Assembly (NCBI RefSeq): GCF_014333585.1
Contig: NZ_JACSCW010000003.1
Span: 310,001-374,000, forward strand
Reading direction: 5' to 3'
Source: Hymenobacter sp. BT188
GTDB lineage: Bacteria; Bacteroidota; Bacteroidia; Cytophagales; Hymenobacteraceae
Length of the DNA stretch: 64,000 nucleotides
Shown: positions 1 through 8,599 of the stretch, one piece after another
Position numbering within the stretch: position 1 is the first letter of the stretch
How the letters are laid out: the number at the start of each line of letters is the position of its first letter
Program-made: the position numbers and the translations under genes
The notes under the pieces: model-generated
What the model was told of the DNA's origin: nothing
Database searches by the model: none
Seen by the model: only the letters and a program-made list of their open reading frames with translations

Positions 1-62
1 AAGACCTCGACGTAACGGCTCCGGTATTGAAGCGCCTGAACACCGAATACGGAAAAAAGTAG
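1..62 (+). CDS. C-terminal end of an OmpH/Skp-like periplasmic chaperone (partial)
   Basis: Only the last 19 codons are inside the window, read in the frame starting at base 3 and ending with TAG at 60-62. The tail reads DLDVTAPVLKRLNTEYGKK, which resembles the conserved C-terminus of Bacteroidota OmpH/Skp proteins (Leu-Asp-Val/Ile-Thr ... Leu-Asn-x-Glu-Tyr). Skp-like proteins hold unfolded outer-membrane proteins in the periplasm. The identification rests on this short tail only. A strong terminator follows at 92-127, so this is the end of a transcription unit. Confidence 0.55.
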   Translation, partial: DLDVTAPVLKRLNTEYGKK

Positions 63-91
63 TCGAGTTTTGACGTTTAAGAAGTCATGCA

Positions 92-127
92 AGCGCCCGC
101 TGCTCCAAAGAGCAGCGGGCGCTTTTT
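92..127 (+). terminator. Rho-independent terminator after the OmpH-like gene
   Basis: A perfect 13-bp stem (AGCGCCCGCTGCT, 92-104, pairing with 111-123) with a 6-nt loop is followed by TTTTATT. It lies 30 bases after the stop codon of the partial gene. Confidence 0.9.
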
Positions 128-343
128 ATTGCCATGGGCTGAGTTGATACACCATAAAAAGCCCCCCAGCTCAGGTTTTGGAAAGTACATATGATGTATG
201 TGGTACGCTCATAACGATACTAGCTGCCAGGCTGTTGTGATGAAGAGGTGTCTGATATTTTTTCCATGCTTTATTAAACTCTGCGCTAAAATCTGTGTCT
301 AATTATCAATGGCAGCCGAACCAAGGCCCTATGGTTGTAGACT

Positions 344-679
344 ATGAAAAAGCTGATAAAATCCTCTGTAGTACTGGTAGCGCTGGTGTTCTCGGCGGCC
401 CTTATAACGGGTTGCGTGGCCTCGGCCCAACCCGGCGTTGTGGTAACAAGCGGCCCGGCCTATTACCCGCCGCCGCGCCCATACTACGGGTATCGACCAC
501 GACCTTATTACCATCGTCCATCGCGGGTAGTTGTGGTAGAGCGCCAGCCGGTTATTGTACGGCCGTACCGGCCGCGCCCAGTAGTCGTGCGGCCCCGGCC
601 CGGCTACTATCGCCAGGATGGCCGCCAGCCCGCTCGTGATGGTCGCTATTACGGCCGTGATCGTGGCCGGATTCGCTAG
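344..679 (+). CDS. Tyr/Pro/Arg-rich small lipoprotein
   Basis: This 111-residue protein starts MKKLIKSS, has a hydrophobic stretch and a lipobox ending Ile-Thr-Gly-Cys24, so it is probably a lipoprotein. The mature part is low-complexity: Pro/Tyr/Arg-rich (PPPRPYYGYRPRPYYHRP) followed by repeated Val/Arg/Pro runs. No catalytic motif is visible and I do not recognise a family beyond small Bacteroidota envelope lipoproteins of this composition. It is a single-gene unit: a terminator lies before it (92-127) and a bidirectional one after it (696-735). The start chosen is the ATG that gives a complete signal peptide; the overlapping frame at 295-639 lacks one. Confidence 0.8.
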   Translation: MKKLIKSSVVLVALVFSAALITGCVASAQPGVVVTSGPAYYPPPRPYYGYRPRPYYHRPSRVVVVERQPVIVRPYRPRPVVVRPRPGYYRQDGRQPARDGRYYGRDRGRIR

Positions 680-695
680 TGACGGCTAGACTAAC

Positions 696-735
696 ACAAA
701 AAGCCCCCCAGACATTGTCTGGGGGGCTTTTTGTG
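696..735. terminator. Bidirectional terminator made of two inverted GCCCCCCAG motif copies
   Basis: AAAAAGCCCCCCAGACA pairs with its complement after a 3-nt loop, giving A-tract, G+C stem and T-tract in both directions. It sits between convergent genes (lipoprotein on +, beta-barrel on -) and serves both. Each arm is one copy of the dispersed motif described in the repeat entry at 161-61882. Confidence 0.92.
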
Positions 736-756
736 TTTTAAATGAGATTCGCTGGC

Positions 757-1296
757 TTAGAAAACGAAGCGCAAGCTGAAGGCTGCATCCGAGTACAGAC
801 CGGTATATCCGTCAAATACTTCGAAGAATGGCTTGTAGTCCACGCCTACTACGAAGGGCAGATCCGGCAATTTATACTCCAGACCCAAAATCAGGTCGGC
901 ACCAAAAGCGATGTAATTGCGGTCTTCCTCGTAATAAACGTAGTAATAGTCCTTGCCTTTACGGCCGTAATAGCGTCGATCGGAGAAGTAGTAGCGGCCG
1001 TTGTATGAACCAACGTGGCCACCAGCACCATAGTAAAATTGTAGGCCCTTGATGTCACTCACGGGCAGATGCTTTTCCAGCAGCAGGGTCAGCCGGCCGC
1101 CGCGGGCAGCGTACTCTCTGGTCAGCAAGCCCTCAAAGGCTACATTGTTCTTGCCGCTCAAAAAATGCTTTACGGTGAGGCCCGAAGAGTAGCCGCCGGC
1201 ACGCAGACCGACACCAGTGGTGTAACCGCCCTTCTGGGCGTAGGCAGCCGGGGCCGTTAGAAGGAGTAATAAAACAAGACGGTACAAAAACTTCAT
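757..1296 (-). CDS. Outer-membrane beta-barrel protein
   Basis: The start is taken at ATG 1294-1296 (MKFLYRLVLLLLLTAPAAYAQ), which begins a clear signal peptide; nine more codons are open upstream but precede it. The 179-residue product has alternating amphipathic beta-strands, a Tyr-rich loop (RRYYGRKGKDYYYVYYEED) and a C-terminus ending in Phe (SDAAFSLRFVF), which is typical of outer-membrane barrels. It is probably a small porin-like/OmpW-OmpA-type barrel; the substrate is unknown. It reads toward the shared terminator at 696-735. Confidence 0.75.
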   Translation of the reverse strand: MKFLYRLVLLLLLTAPAAYAQKGGYTTGVGLRAGGYSSGLTVKHFLSGKNNVAFEGLLTREYAARGGRLTLLLEKHLPVSDIKGLQFYYGAGGHVGSYNGRYYFSDRRYYGRKGKDYYYVYYEEDRNYIAFGADLILGLEYKLPDLPFVVGVDYKPFFEVFDGYTGLYSDAAFSLRFVF

Positions 1297-1375
1297 TACT
1301 GAGATGTTAGGGTTAAAAGTCAACTGACTCCCTAAAGCACAAACTCCGTGCTGAACTCATCCTCACGTATTGGTT

Positions 1376-2038
1376 TTAGCGCGCCTGAGCAATTTCATCC
1401 GATAGATGCACACGTATTCCGCCGCCGTCTTCCTCGGCTGCGCGCAGCATCGCGCGTGCAACTGTAACTGCTTCAACAGGCTGATACTTACGCAGTGGTC
1501 CTACCATCAGCGGACGCAGCGCTTTCAACAAAACGGCGCCAATCTGCTCGCCTAAGCGCTTTTCCGTGCGGTTGCCCAGCAATAAAGAAGGCCGAAAAAA
1601 GTGGATGGCCCGAAAAGGCGTTTGCCGCACCGCCTGCTCCATCTCGCCCTTCACCCGATTGTAGTAAATGCGCGAATTTGCGTCGGCCCCCATCGCTGAG
1701 ACCACTAAAAACTGCGCCGCAAAGTTACCGGCCGTAAGAGCCGCAAGCTTTACTACGTACAGGTAGTCGACCTTATAAAATGCCTCTTTTGAGCCCGCTT
1801 GCCGCATGGTGGTACCCAAGCAGCAGTATACATCATCGGCAATTAGCCCAAGACGGTGCTGATCCAAGTCATCAAGTTCGAATATGCGCTGCTCTAGTTT
1901 GGGGTGCACCTGGGGCAGGGGGCGCCGACCTATCACAATGACTTTGGCGTAGCGCTCAGAGGCTAGCAGCAACGTAAGGAGCTGGCTGCCGACCAAGCCG
2001 CTGGCACCGGCGATGAGAGCAGTTTTTTGAGGTGTCAT
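1376..2038 (-). CDS. NAD(P)-binding Rossmann-fold oxidoreductase (TIP30/HTATIP2-like)
   Basis: The N-terminus TALIAGASGLVGSQLL is the glycine-rich dinucleotide-binding loop of short-chain/atypical SDR proteins. VIGRRPL and CCLGTTMRQAGSKEAFYKVDYLYVV match the pattern of NAD(P)H-binding TIP30/YbjT-like proteins, where a fixed Lys follows the CLGT segment. The length (220 aa) is normal for this group. It has no signal peptide and is cytosolic. The substrate cannot be told from sequence. It is a single gene with a 337-nt space downstream of the CvfB-like gene start and its own start at ATG 2036-2038. Confidence 0.8.
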   Translation of the reverse strand: MTPQKTALIAGASGLVGSQLLTLLLASERYAKVIVIGRRPLPQVHPKLEQRIFELDDLDQHRLGLIADDVYCCLGTTMRQAGSKEAFYKVDYLYVVKLAALTAGNFAAQFLVVSAMGADANSRIYYNRVKGEMEQAVRQTPFRAIHFFRPSLLLGNRTEKRLGEQIGAVLLKALRPLMVGPLRKYQPVEAVTVARAMLRAAEEDGGGIRVHLSDEIAQAR

Positions 2039-2202
2039 AAGGTGATTGCAAGCACGAGAGCAGACAGAAGGGCAGCAGAGGTCCTTCTACGATAAATACC
2101 AATGAAGGGCAATGAAGCTAACAAACATCGCAACGAAAACGACGCGTCGTACGTCCTTTCTGTTGATAGTCAAGTTATTAGATGAGGGCTTGCATTGGCT
2201 AT

Positions 2203-3039
2203 TTATTCCTGCCCTAGTAGTCGGGTTTCGTCGGGTGCTAGTTGCACCAGGCCGCGCTTATAAAGTGTGCCGAGCGCTTTTTTGAATACTTTCTTGCTCA
2301 TGCCCAGGCGGCGGTAAATGTCGTCAGGCTCGCTTTTGTCGGACAAGGGCAGGGCGCCGCCGTTGGCACGCAGGGCCGTGAGAATGGTTTCGGTGGCGTC
2401 GAGCGCTTCGTCGTAGCCTACTTTCTGCAGACTCACATCTAGCTTGCCATCAGGCCTGATCTGGCGCACGTAACCAGTAGGCTTGTCGCCTAAGCGCAGA
2501 GGGCGAAATACTTCATTATGATACAACAGACCGAGGTAAGCGCCATTCACGATAACCGTGTAGCCTAAGTCCGTGTCTTGGGCAACAAATAGCTCTACCT
2601 GGTCGCCAGCCTGGCCCGGAAACTCTGCCTGCGGCAGATACTTCTCCCACTTGGACGAGGCCACAATACGGTCGGAGTTCTCATCGAGGTAAACATAGAC
2701 GGTAGCGCGCTGCCCGACGCGCAAGGCCTGGCGCTGATTGCGGTAGGGGAGAAAAAGGTCTTTTTCGAGGCCCCACTCAAGAAAAGCGCCGTTGGATGAT
2801 ACGTCCTTAACGGTGAGGGCCGCAAACTCACCTACCCGCGCCAGCGGCTCTAACGTGGTGGCAATGAGGCGGTCTTCGGAGTCGCGGTACACAAACACGC
2901 GCAGCCGGTCACCGATTTGGGTGCCTTCAGGCACGTACTTAATGGGCAACAGCAAGTCGCCGTCGTCGGAGGTCAGATACAGGCCGAAATCCACGGCGCG
3001 GGCTACTTCAAGTTCGTTATAGTCGCCGAGGGCAAGCAT
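2203..3039 (-). CDS. CvfB-like S1 RNA-binding protein
   Basis: The 278-aa form starts at ATG 3037-3039 (MLALGDYNELEVARAVDFGLYL). Repeated OB-fold/S1-like blocks are visible (DFGLYLTSDDGDLLLPIKYVPEG; SSNGAFLEWGLEKDLFLPY; GYVRQIRPDGKLDVSLQ). The end holds a winged-helix-like segment (DIYRRLGMSKKVFKKALGTLYKRGLVQL). This order of tandem S1 domains plus a C-terminal winged helix is that of the CvfB/YitL family of RNA-binding regulators. The upstream extension to 3099 has no ATG and contains a copy of the CTGGGGGGCAAAT motif, so I exclude it. Confidence 0.82.
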   Translation of the reverse strand: MLALGDYNELEVARAVDFGLYLTSDDGDLLLPIKYVPEGTQIGDRLRVFVYRDSEDRLIATTLEPLARVGEFAALTVKDVSSNGAFLEWGLEKDLFLPYRNQRQALRVGQRATVYVYLDENSDRIVASSKWEKYLPQAEFPGQAGDQVELFVAQDTDLGYTVIVNGAYLGLLYHNEVFRPLRLGDKPTGYVRQIRPDGKLDVSLQKVGYDEALDATETILTALRANGGALPLSDKSEPDDIYRRLGMSKKVFKKALGTLYKRGLVQLAPDETRLLGQE

Positions 3040-3197
3040 GGGATGGACTTTTGGGTGAATTATGGTAGGAAGCCAAAGGTACTGAAGCCTGGGGGGCAAA
3101 TTTCGCTCGGGTGTATCTGCCTCTTACGTATACACCACGACGAGGCGTTGGGTAGATGGCAAAATGCTTCACCCATTACGTTCTAGCCGCGGCCTTC

Positions 3198-5117
3198 TCA
3201 CTGGTACGGCGCGACACCAGGGCGGGTAAAGTTGAAGTCGCTGAAGTCATAATACGCCCCCGAATTCTCGAAGATCCGGTAGCCATTATTGGTCAGCTGG
3301 CCCCGCGGATAGAAGCCAAACAAAATCTGGATGGTGCGGAGCGCCGTGTACTCGTTGCGAAAACGCAAGCCTAGGCCGAAACCGGTAAATGGCTTGTCGA
3401 GAAATGGAGAGTCGCGACCGGGAGTAGTGGCCAGCCAGGCAGCATCGGCGAAAGCTACGCCAGCTAAGCGGAAGCCTAGGAAGGAAACGGGCGTGTACAT
3501 GGTAGCTTCATAGTTGAGCACAAAGCGACTGGTGCCGCGCAGGGTGCCATCGGAGCGGAAGCCGCGCAGGCCCCGTTCGCCCTCAATGGACAAAAGCTGC
3601 TCGCCGGGACGCCGGTCGAAGCCCAGGTCCATGCGGTTCCACAGAAAATGTCGCCACTGATAGTTGCCTGTAGTATAAAGGCGCGTAAAATACAGGGCCT
3701 GCGTGCTTAGGAGGCCTTGCTGCCAGTCTCGGTCGCGCTGGCGCACGAAGGTCCCGAACTCCCCGCTCAGATACAGGTAACCCCGCCGCACGCTATACAG
3801 GCCGCTAGCGGCTCGTACGCCGTAGTAGCGCCGATTGCCCAGTTCGTTCAATTCGTAGCCGGCGGTAAGGCTGAGCAACGTGCCCGTCGGGACGTCCTCG
3901 GTACGACCGAAGCCGAAGAGATATTTGTCCTTATAGTAGCGCCGAACGCTATAGCCGATAGTGCCCAGAAAAAGGCTCGCGTCTGCATAGTCCTTGATGG
4001 GCCGCTCGCCATAGGTCGTATTCAGAAAGCGCGCGGAAACGACAAAACGGGCCGGATTCTCATAACCCAGATCGTAACTTTTGAGGCGTAAGGCACGCCC
4101 CAGCCATATATCGCGGGTGCTGTAGCGCAGCCGCTCCAAGCGAAACGGATCGATGGGGGGCAATTGTGGCAGTTGAATTAGCCGATCGTAGAAATCGAGC
4201 GCCACCGCACCAGCATACTGGGTATTAATAGAAACAAAGTCGCGGGCCACGTAGGCGCCTATCTCCTTGTTTTCGTACTCATTGCGGTAGCGCACCTGCG
4301 CATTGACGAAGTTGCGAAAAGGCACTAGGTAGCTGCCCCGGTAGCGCCAGGGCTGGGGGCTGGCGCGGCCATATTCGTAGCGATTCCGGAACTGGTGGCC
4401 CAGCCCCATAAAGTTTACATCGTTCAGCCCAATGACGGCCGCATCTACATCGCGAATCTGAAGCGAGCCGCTCAGACTAAATACATCCTTGGTAATAATC
4501 TGCACGTCTACGCTGTCGGGCGTGGTGGTAGCCTCATTCACGAATACGCGGGCATCTAGCAACTCCCCCGTCTGGCGCAGCAAACGTTCAGTTTCACTAA
4601 GTTCCTGGGGCTCAAGTTCTTCACCCACCCGAAATAATAGCAGTTGGCGCACCCGTGAGGGGGCTGTGCGTATGTGAAACACATTGCCGCCCTTTTCGAG
4701 AAAGTTATTTGGCTTGCGGTCGGGGTTATTGATGCTGTAACCAAAGGCGTCGAGGGTAGTAATGTTGATGCTGCGCACAATCTTATAGTTGTGCTGGCTG
4801 TATTGGCGGTCGAGCAGGGTAGCATCGAGGCCGGCCCGCTCCTCAGCGCGGGCCGTGAAGTTGAACAGCGCCGCCACCGCCTTGCCGGCAATGGTTTTAC
4901 GCTTGGCATACGCTTGCAGACCCGTGAGAATACGCTCCTCATCGAAGCGCCGCCGTAGGGAGTCGGGGCGGGTTTCGAGCGGGGTTAGCACTGTATCAGG
5001 CACGGATGGCTGCGGATCCTGCGCCTGCGCCATGCCTGCCAAAAATACCAACGGCAGTACCAGCCGCCACCGAAAACGGCACAGCAACTGGAAAGCAGAC
5101 ACGAGGTGAGCAAGCAT
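3198..5117 (-). CDS. BamA/TamA-family outer-membrane barrel (surface antigen)
   Basis: The 639-aa product starts at MLAHLVSAF with a signal peptide ending AGMAQAQ. A POTRA-like periplasmic part (VRQLLLFRVGEELEPQELSETERLLRQTGELLDARVFV) is followed by a long transmembrane beta-barrel. GERGLRGFRSDGTLRGTSRFVLNYE is the conserved (V/I)RG(F/Y) region of Omp85 barrels, and ALRTIQILFGFYP lies near the end. It has a single POTRA-like segment rather than BamA's usual five, so it is a BamA-related barrel of unknown cargo, not BamA itself. The gene is monocistronic; a 305-nt gap with one GGGGGGC motif copy separates it from the divergent radical-SAM gene. Confidence 0.82.
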   Translation of the reverse strand: MLAHLVSAFQLLCRFRWRLVLPLVFLAGMAQAQDPQPSVPDTVLTPLETRPDSLRRRFDEERILTGLQAYAKRKTIAGKAVAALFNFTARAEERAGLDATLLDRQYSQHNYKIVRSINITTLDAFGYSINNPDRKPNNFLEKGGNVFHIRTAPSRVRQLLLFRVGEELEPQELSETERLLRQTGELLDARVFVNEATTTPDSVDVQIITKDVFSLSGSLQIRDVDAAVIGLNDVNFMGLGHQFRNRYEYGRASPQPWRYRGSYLVPFRNFVNAQVRYRNEYENKEIGAYVARDFVSINTQYAGAVALDFYDRLIQLPQLPPIDPFRLERLRYSTRDIWLGRALRLKSYDLGYENPARFVVSARFLNTTYGERPIKDYADASLFLGTIGYSVRRYYKDKYLFGFGRTEDVPTGTLLSLTAGYELNELGNRRYYGVRAASGLYSVRRGYLYLSGEFGTFVRQRDRDWQQGLLSTQALYFTRLYTTGNYQWRHFLWNRMDLGFDRRPGEQLLSIEGERGLRGFRSDGTLRGTSRFVLNYEATMYTPVSFLGFRLAGVAFADAAWLATTPGRDSPFLDKPFTGFGLGLRFRNEYTALRTIQILFGFYPRGQLTNNGYRIFENSGAYYDFSDFNFTRPGVAPYQ

Positions 5118-5422
5118 AAAGCGAAACAATACAAAAGCCAAGTGGCAACCTGCAAGGTACAAACGTAGCCGACCACTAGGTAAGTACGAAGCTGAAGCCT
5201 ACCTGAAATCATCAACCAAGTTATGAGGGGATACTTCCCCAAATCAAGCCTAAAAAAGCACCAGGCGCAATAGTCTGAAGATTGCTGGTCTGGGGGGCAA
5301 ATTCTAGTACAAACCGGCCATTTTGAGCAATGCTTTTGAAACCTTTCCTAAAAAAATTAGCTTAAGGTAGTATTGTGTATATGAAGTGTAGTTGCTATTT
5401 TTAAGCCATCAAAAGCCCTCGG

Positions 5423-6688
5423 ATGAACGAACGAATTCAGGAAAAGCTAAGTATTTTGGCAGACGCCGCGAAGTACGATGTGTCGTGCTCCAGCAGTGGC
5501 GGAAAGCGCAAAAACGAGAACAAAGGTTTGGGCAATGCTGAGGGCATGGGCATCTGCCACAGCTACACCGAAGACGGGCGTTGCGTGTCGCTGCTCAAAA
5601 TTCTGCTGACCAACTACTGTATTTTCGACTGCGCTTACTGCGTGTCGCGGCGCAGCAACGATGTGAAGCGTGCCGCCTTTACAGTAGACGAAGTAGTCGA
5701 TCTGACGATGAACTTCTATCGTCGTAATTATATCGAAGGGCTTTTTCTAAGCTCCGGCATTTTTAAGGATTCCGACTACACGATGGAGCGCCTAGTACGC
5801 ATCGTGAAGAAGCTGCGCACCGAGCACAAGTTCAACGGCTACATCCACGTCAAGACCATTCCGGGTGCTTCGCCCGAGCTGATTGCGGAAGCCGGCCTGT
5901 ATGCCGACCGCTTAAGCGTGAACATCGAGTTGCCTTCGGAGCTAAGTTTGCAGAATTTGGCCCCCGAGAAAAACTACAAAGAGATTCTGACCCCGATGAA
6001 GCAGATTCATCAGGGCATTGTGCAGAACAAGGAAGAGAAGGCGCTTTTCAAGAAAGTGCCGGCTTTTGCGGCGGCGGGCCAAAGTACCCAGCTTATAGTG
6101 GGCGCTTCAGATGAGAATGACCATCAGATTTTGCAGCTTTCTGACTCCTTGTACAAAGGTTATGGCCTGAAGCGGGTATACTATTCTGGCTATGTGCCTG
6201 TTACGGATGATGCGCGTCTGCCGCAGCTCACGCGTCCACCCGTTATTCGGGAGCACCGTCTGTATCAGTCTGACTGGTTGATTCGCTTCTACGGCTTCCA
6301 GGCTGACGAAATCCTGGACCCTCAGCATCCCCACCTCGACCTGGAAATAGACCCCAAGCTGGCCTGGGCGCTGCGCAACCGCCACGTTTTCCCGGTGGAT
6401 GTGCAAACCGCCGACTACGAGATGATTTTGCGGGTGCCCGGCGTTGGGGCACGTTCGGCCAAGCGCATTGTGGCTGCTCGTCGCTTTGCACCGCTCACCT
6501 TGGATCATCTGCACAAGTTTGGCGTGGTGCTCAAGCGGGCCAAGTTTTTCCTGACTTGCCGCGGCCAGGCGCTGGACAGCCGCGAATATGATGAGCAGAG
6601 CCTGCGTCGGCAAATTCTATTTGGGTCGGGTGCGGTGCGCTCCGCTCTTGTTACCCAGCAGCTCGATCTTTTTGCTCAGGCTTCCTAA
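5423..6688 (+). CDS. Putative DNA modification/repair radical-SAM protein (TIGR03916 type)
   Basis: This is a 421-aa protein with a radical-SAM cysteine cluster C66-IFD-C70-AY-C73, preceded by GNAEGMGICHSYTEDGRCVSLLKILLTNYC, a hallmark of this family. The C-terminal region (MILRVPGVGARSAKRIVAARRF) is a helix-hairpin-helix non-specific DNA-binding motif. The family is predicted to act in nucleic-acid repair or modification and normally sits next to a TIGR03915/DUF4130 protein. That partner is at 8600-9433 here, about 1.9 kb away. The actual substrate is not established. Confidence 0.88.
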   Translation: MNERIQEKLSILADAAKYDVSCSSSGGKRKNENKGLGNAEGMGICHSYTEDGRCVSLLKILLTNYCIFDCAYCVSRRSNDVKRAAFTVDEVVDLTMNFYRRNYIEGLFLSSGIFKDSDYTMERLVRIVKKLRTEHKFNGYIHVKTIPGASPELIAEAGLYADRLSVNIELPSELSLQNLAPEKNYKEILTPMKQIHQGIVQNKEEKALFKKVPAFAAAGQSTQLIVGASDENDHQILQLSDSLYKGYGLKRVYYSGYVPVTDDARLPQLTRPPVIREHRLYQSDWLIRFYGFQADEILDPQHPHLDLEIDPKLAWALRNRHVFPVDVQTADYEMILRVPGVGARSAKRIVAARRFAPLTLDHLHKFGVVLKRAKFFLTCRGQALDSREYDEQSLRRQILFGSGAVRSALVTQQLDLFAQAS

Positions 6689-6914
6689 CGCGTGAAAATC
6701 ACTTCTCATTAAAATCTATAGATAAAAGTATAGGCATAGTCCGGTACCATTCTGGTATTGGAAAAAGCCCCCCAGAAAGCAGTAAGCCGCGCCGCAGTGA
6801 CCGAACAGCCTCAAGCACTGAGGTGCGGCCTACACTTTCTCTCTCATTCTGCCACCCAAACGCCGCCTGGCGGCTCTTCATACAACCAACCATTAGCGAC
6901 CAACAACTACTACC

Positions 6915-7097
6915 ATGACTGTTTCTCACCGCGGCGCCGACGCGTCGGCCGCTCCTTCCGAAGCCCCCAAAACAATGAAAGTGGCACGCCTGGCCTGCTG
7001 CTGCAAGCTCAGCGACCTGTTGCCGCTTGTTCGTCAGCTGCACGAGTCGGTGCGCAACACCACCGCCCGCGACGAGTCGCACCCGGAGGCTGCCTGA
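6915..7097 (+). CDS. Possible small Cys-rich protein of 60 residues
   Basis: A short ATG-initiated frame with GC-rich third positions like its neighbours encodes MTVSHRGADASAAPSEAPKT, then MKVARLACCCKLSDLLPLVRQLHESVRNT. The second half looks like an amphipathic helix after a Cys-Cys-Cys run. It fills the otherwise unexplained 471-nt gap between the radical-SAM gene and the epoxide hydrolase. No family is recognised. A spurious frame is possible because the opposite strand is also open here. The rest of the gap holds one AAAAAGCCCCCCAG motif (6762-6775) and nothing else I can name. Confidence 0.35.
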   Translation: MTVSHRGADASAAPSEAPKTMKVARLACCCKLSDLLPLVRQLHESVRNTTARDESHPEAA

Positions 7098-7159
7098 TGC
7101 TGTAAAGTTGGTTTGTAGCTGAGCGGCAACTTCTTACCGCAACTGTAGTAAGACGGGTT

Positions 7160-8044
7160 GTGCGCTACGAACTCGAACATCACGACGTCATCACCAATGG
7201 CATTACGCTGCATGTGGTGCAGTGCGGCCCTCAAGATGGCCCGCTGATTATACTGTTGCACGGTTTTCCTGAGTTCTGGTACAGCTGGCGACGCCAAATC
7301 CCGGCCTTGGCGGAGGCAGGTTACCGAGTGTGGGCGCCAGATCAGCGCGGCTACAACCTCAGCGACAAACCTACCCAGGTTGCGGCTTATAAGATGCCCG
7401 CTTTGGCGGCCGATATTATCGGGCTGATTGATGCAGCCGGGCACGAGCGTGCCTTCTTAGTCGGACACGACTGGGGCGCGCTCGTAGCCTGGAACCTAGC
7501 GGCTTATTTCCCGGCTCGGGTGGCGCGGGTGGCTATTCTGAATGTGCCGCACCCGCGGGTGATGGCTCAGGAGCTACGGCACAGCATTCGGCAGCTGAGC
7601 AAGAGCTGGTATATTTTCTTTTTTCAGCTCTCGTGGCTACCCGAGAAGGCGTTCAGCTTTAACAACTACCAGCTCGGCGAACAAACATTGCGCGGTACCA
7701 GCCGCCGGGGGGCTTTTAGTACCGAAGATTTAAAGCTTTACCGAGCAGCTTGGGCGCAGCCTAGGGCTATTACCAGTATGCTCAATTGGTATCGGGCAGC
7801 GGCGCGCTACGTGCGGCAATTGAATCCGCCGGGGCGCGTGCGGGTACCGATACACATCGTGTGGGGCAAGCACGATGCTTTTCTCAACCCCAATATGGCG
7901 CAGGAAAGTCTGGCGTGGTGCGAGGCTGGCCGCCTTACCTATTTTGAAAAATCTACGCACTGGGTGCAGCACGAAGATTCTGAAGCCGTCAATGAGTTGT
8001 TACTGCGGTTCTTTGGTCATCCGCACGAAAATGGCGGGCAATAA
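7160..8044 (+). CDS. Alpha/beta-hydrolase, epoxide hydrolase type
   Basis: The 294-aa cytosolic protein uses GTG at 7160. HGFPE at residues 34-38 is the oxyanion-hole signature of soluble epoxide hydrolases. The nucleophile elbow is GHDWGA with Asp104, and a C-terminal His267 in STHWVQHE fits the catalytic base. Asp rather than Ser as nucleophile separates it from lipases, but haloalkane dehalogenases share the Asp; the HGFPE loop and the cap Tyr residues favour an epoxide hydrolase. It sits between the two members of a radical-SAM gene pair, with no evident functional link. Confidence 0.85.
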   Translation: MRYELEHHDVITNGITLHVVQCGPQDGPLIILLHGFPEFWYSWRRQIPALAEAGYRVWAPDQRGYNLSDKPTQVAAYKMPALAADIIGLIDAAGHERAFLVGHDWGALVAWNLAAYFPARVARVAILNVPHPRVMAQELRHSIRQLSKSWYIFFFQLSWLPEKAFSFNNYQLGEQTLRGTSRRGAFSTEDLKLYRAAWAQPRAITSMLNWYRAAARYVRQLNPPGRVRVPIHIVWGKHDAFLNPNMAQESLAWCEAGRLTYFEKSTHWVQHEDSEAVNELLLRFFGHPHENGGQ

Positions 8045-8139
8045 AGAGGAAGTAAAATACGGTTGATTCCTTCATTACTTAACCTCAGAGCGCCAGATGC
8101 AGTAAGAAAGGCTAGTGTTCACCTAAACCCAACCGATGT

Positions 8140-8490
8140 ATGAGCATTTCCCAATCTGCCGCCGCTACTCACTTAAACGCCTCTCTCGGGATTCTTAAGG
8201 GGAATATTACCAACGGTAAAACCCCAGCTATTGGCAACATTAACAGCTGGAGTGAACTCCTGGAAACAGGCGGCGACCCAGCTTATAAGACTATTGCCGA
8301 CGATTTAAGAGAGCTGGAAGGTGTTATTAATACAGGCGATGTAAATCAGGTCAGCAGCCTGCTTCTAACCTTGGCCGAGCACATCAACAGCGTGGTAGAT
8401 GGCGCTACGCCCAACTTTATCGATCAGCTGCACGAACTGGCCCAAGCCCTCAGCGACGCAGCCCGCCAGCTGCAACCCGTACAAGGCTAA
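8140..8490 (+). CDS. Small helical protein of unknown function
   Basis: The 116-aa protein starts with ATG (MSISQSAAATHLNASLGILKG) and has no signal peptide, membrane segment or Cys. It is predicted by eye to be mostly amphipathic helices (SELLETGGDPAYKTIADDLRELEGVI; FIDQLHELAQALSDAARQLQ). I do not recognise a family. It lies 95 nt after the epoxide hydrolase and 109 nt before the radical-SAM partner gene on the same strand. Confidence 0.65.
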   Translation: MSISQSAAATHLNASLGILKGNITNGKTPAIGNINSWSELLETGGDPAYKTIADDLRELEGVINTGDVNQVSSLLLTLAEHINSVVDGATPNFIDQLHELAQALSDAARQLQPVQG

Positions 8491-8599
8491 GCAACTGCCG
8501 AAACTGGCCCGTCATGCTGAATCTGGCTTTTGCCTGCAGAAACATGACGAGCTGTTAGTTGACTAGCTGGCTAATGTCGCCTTCTATTTACTCCCCTCT

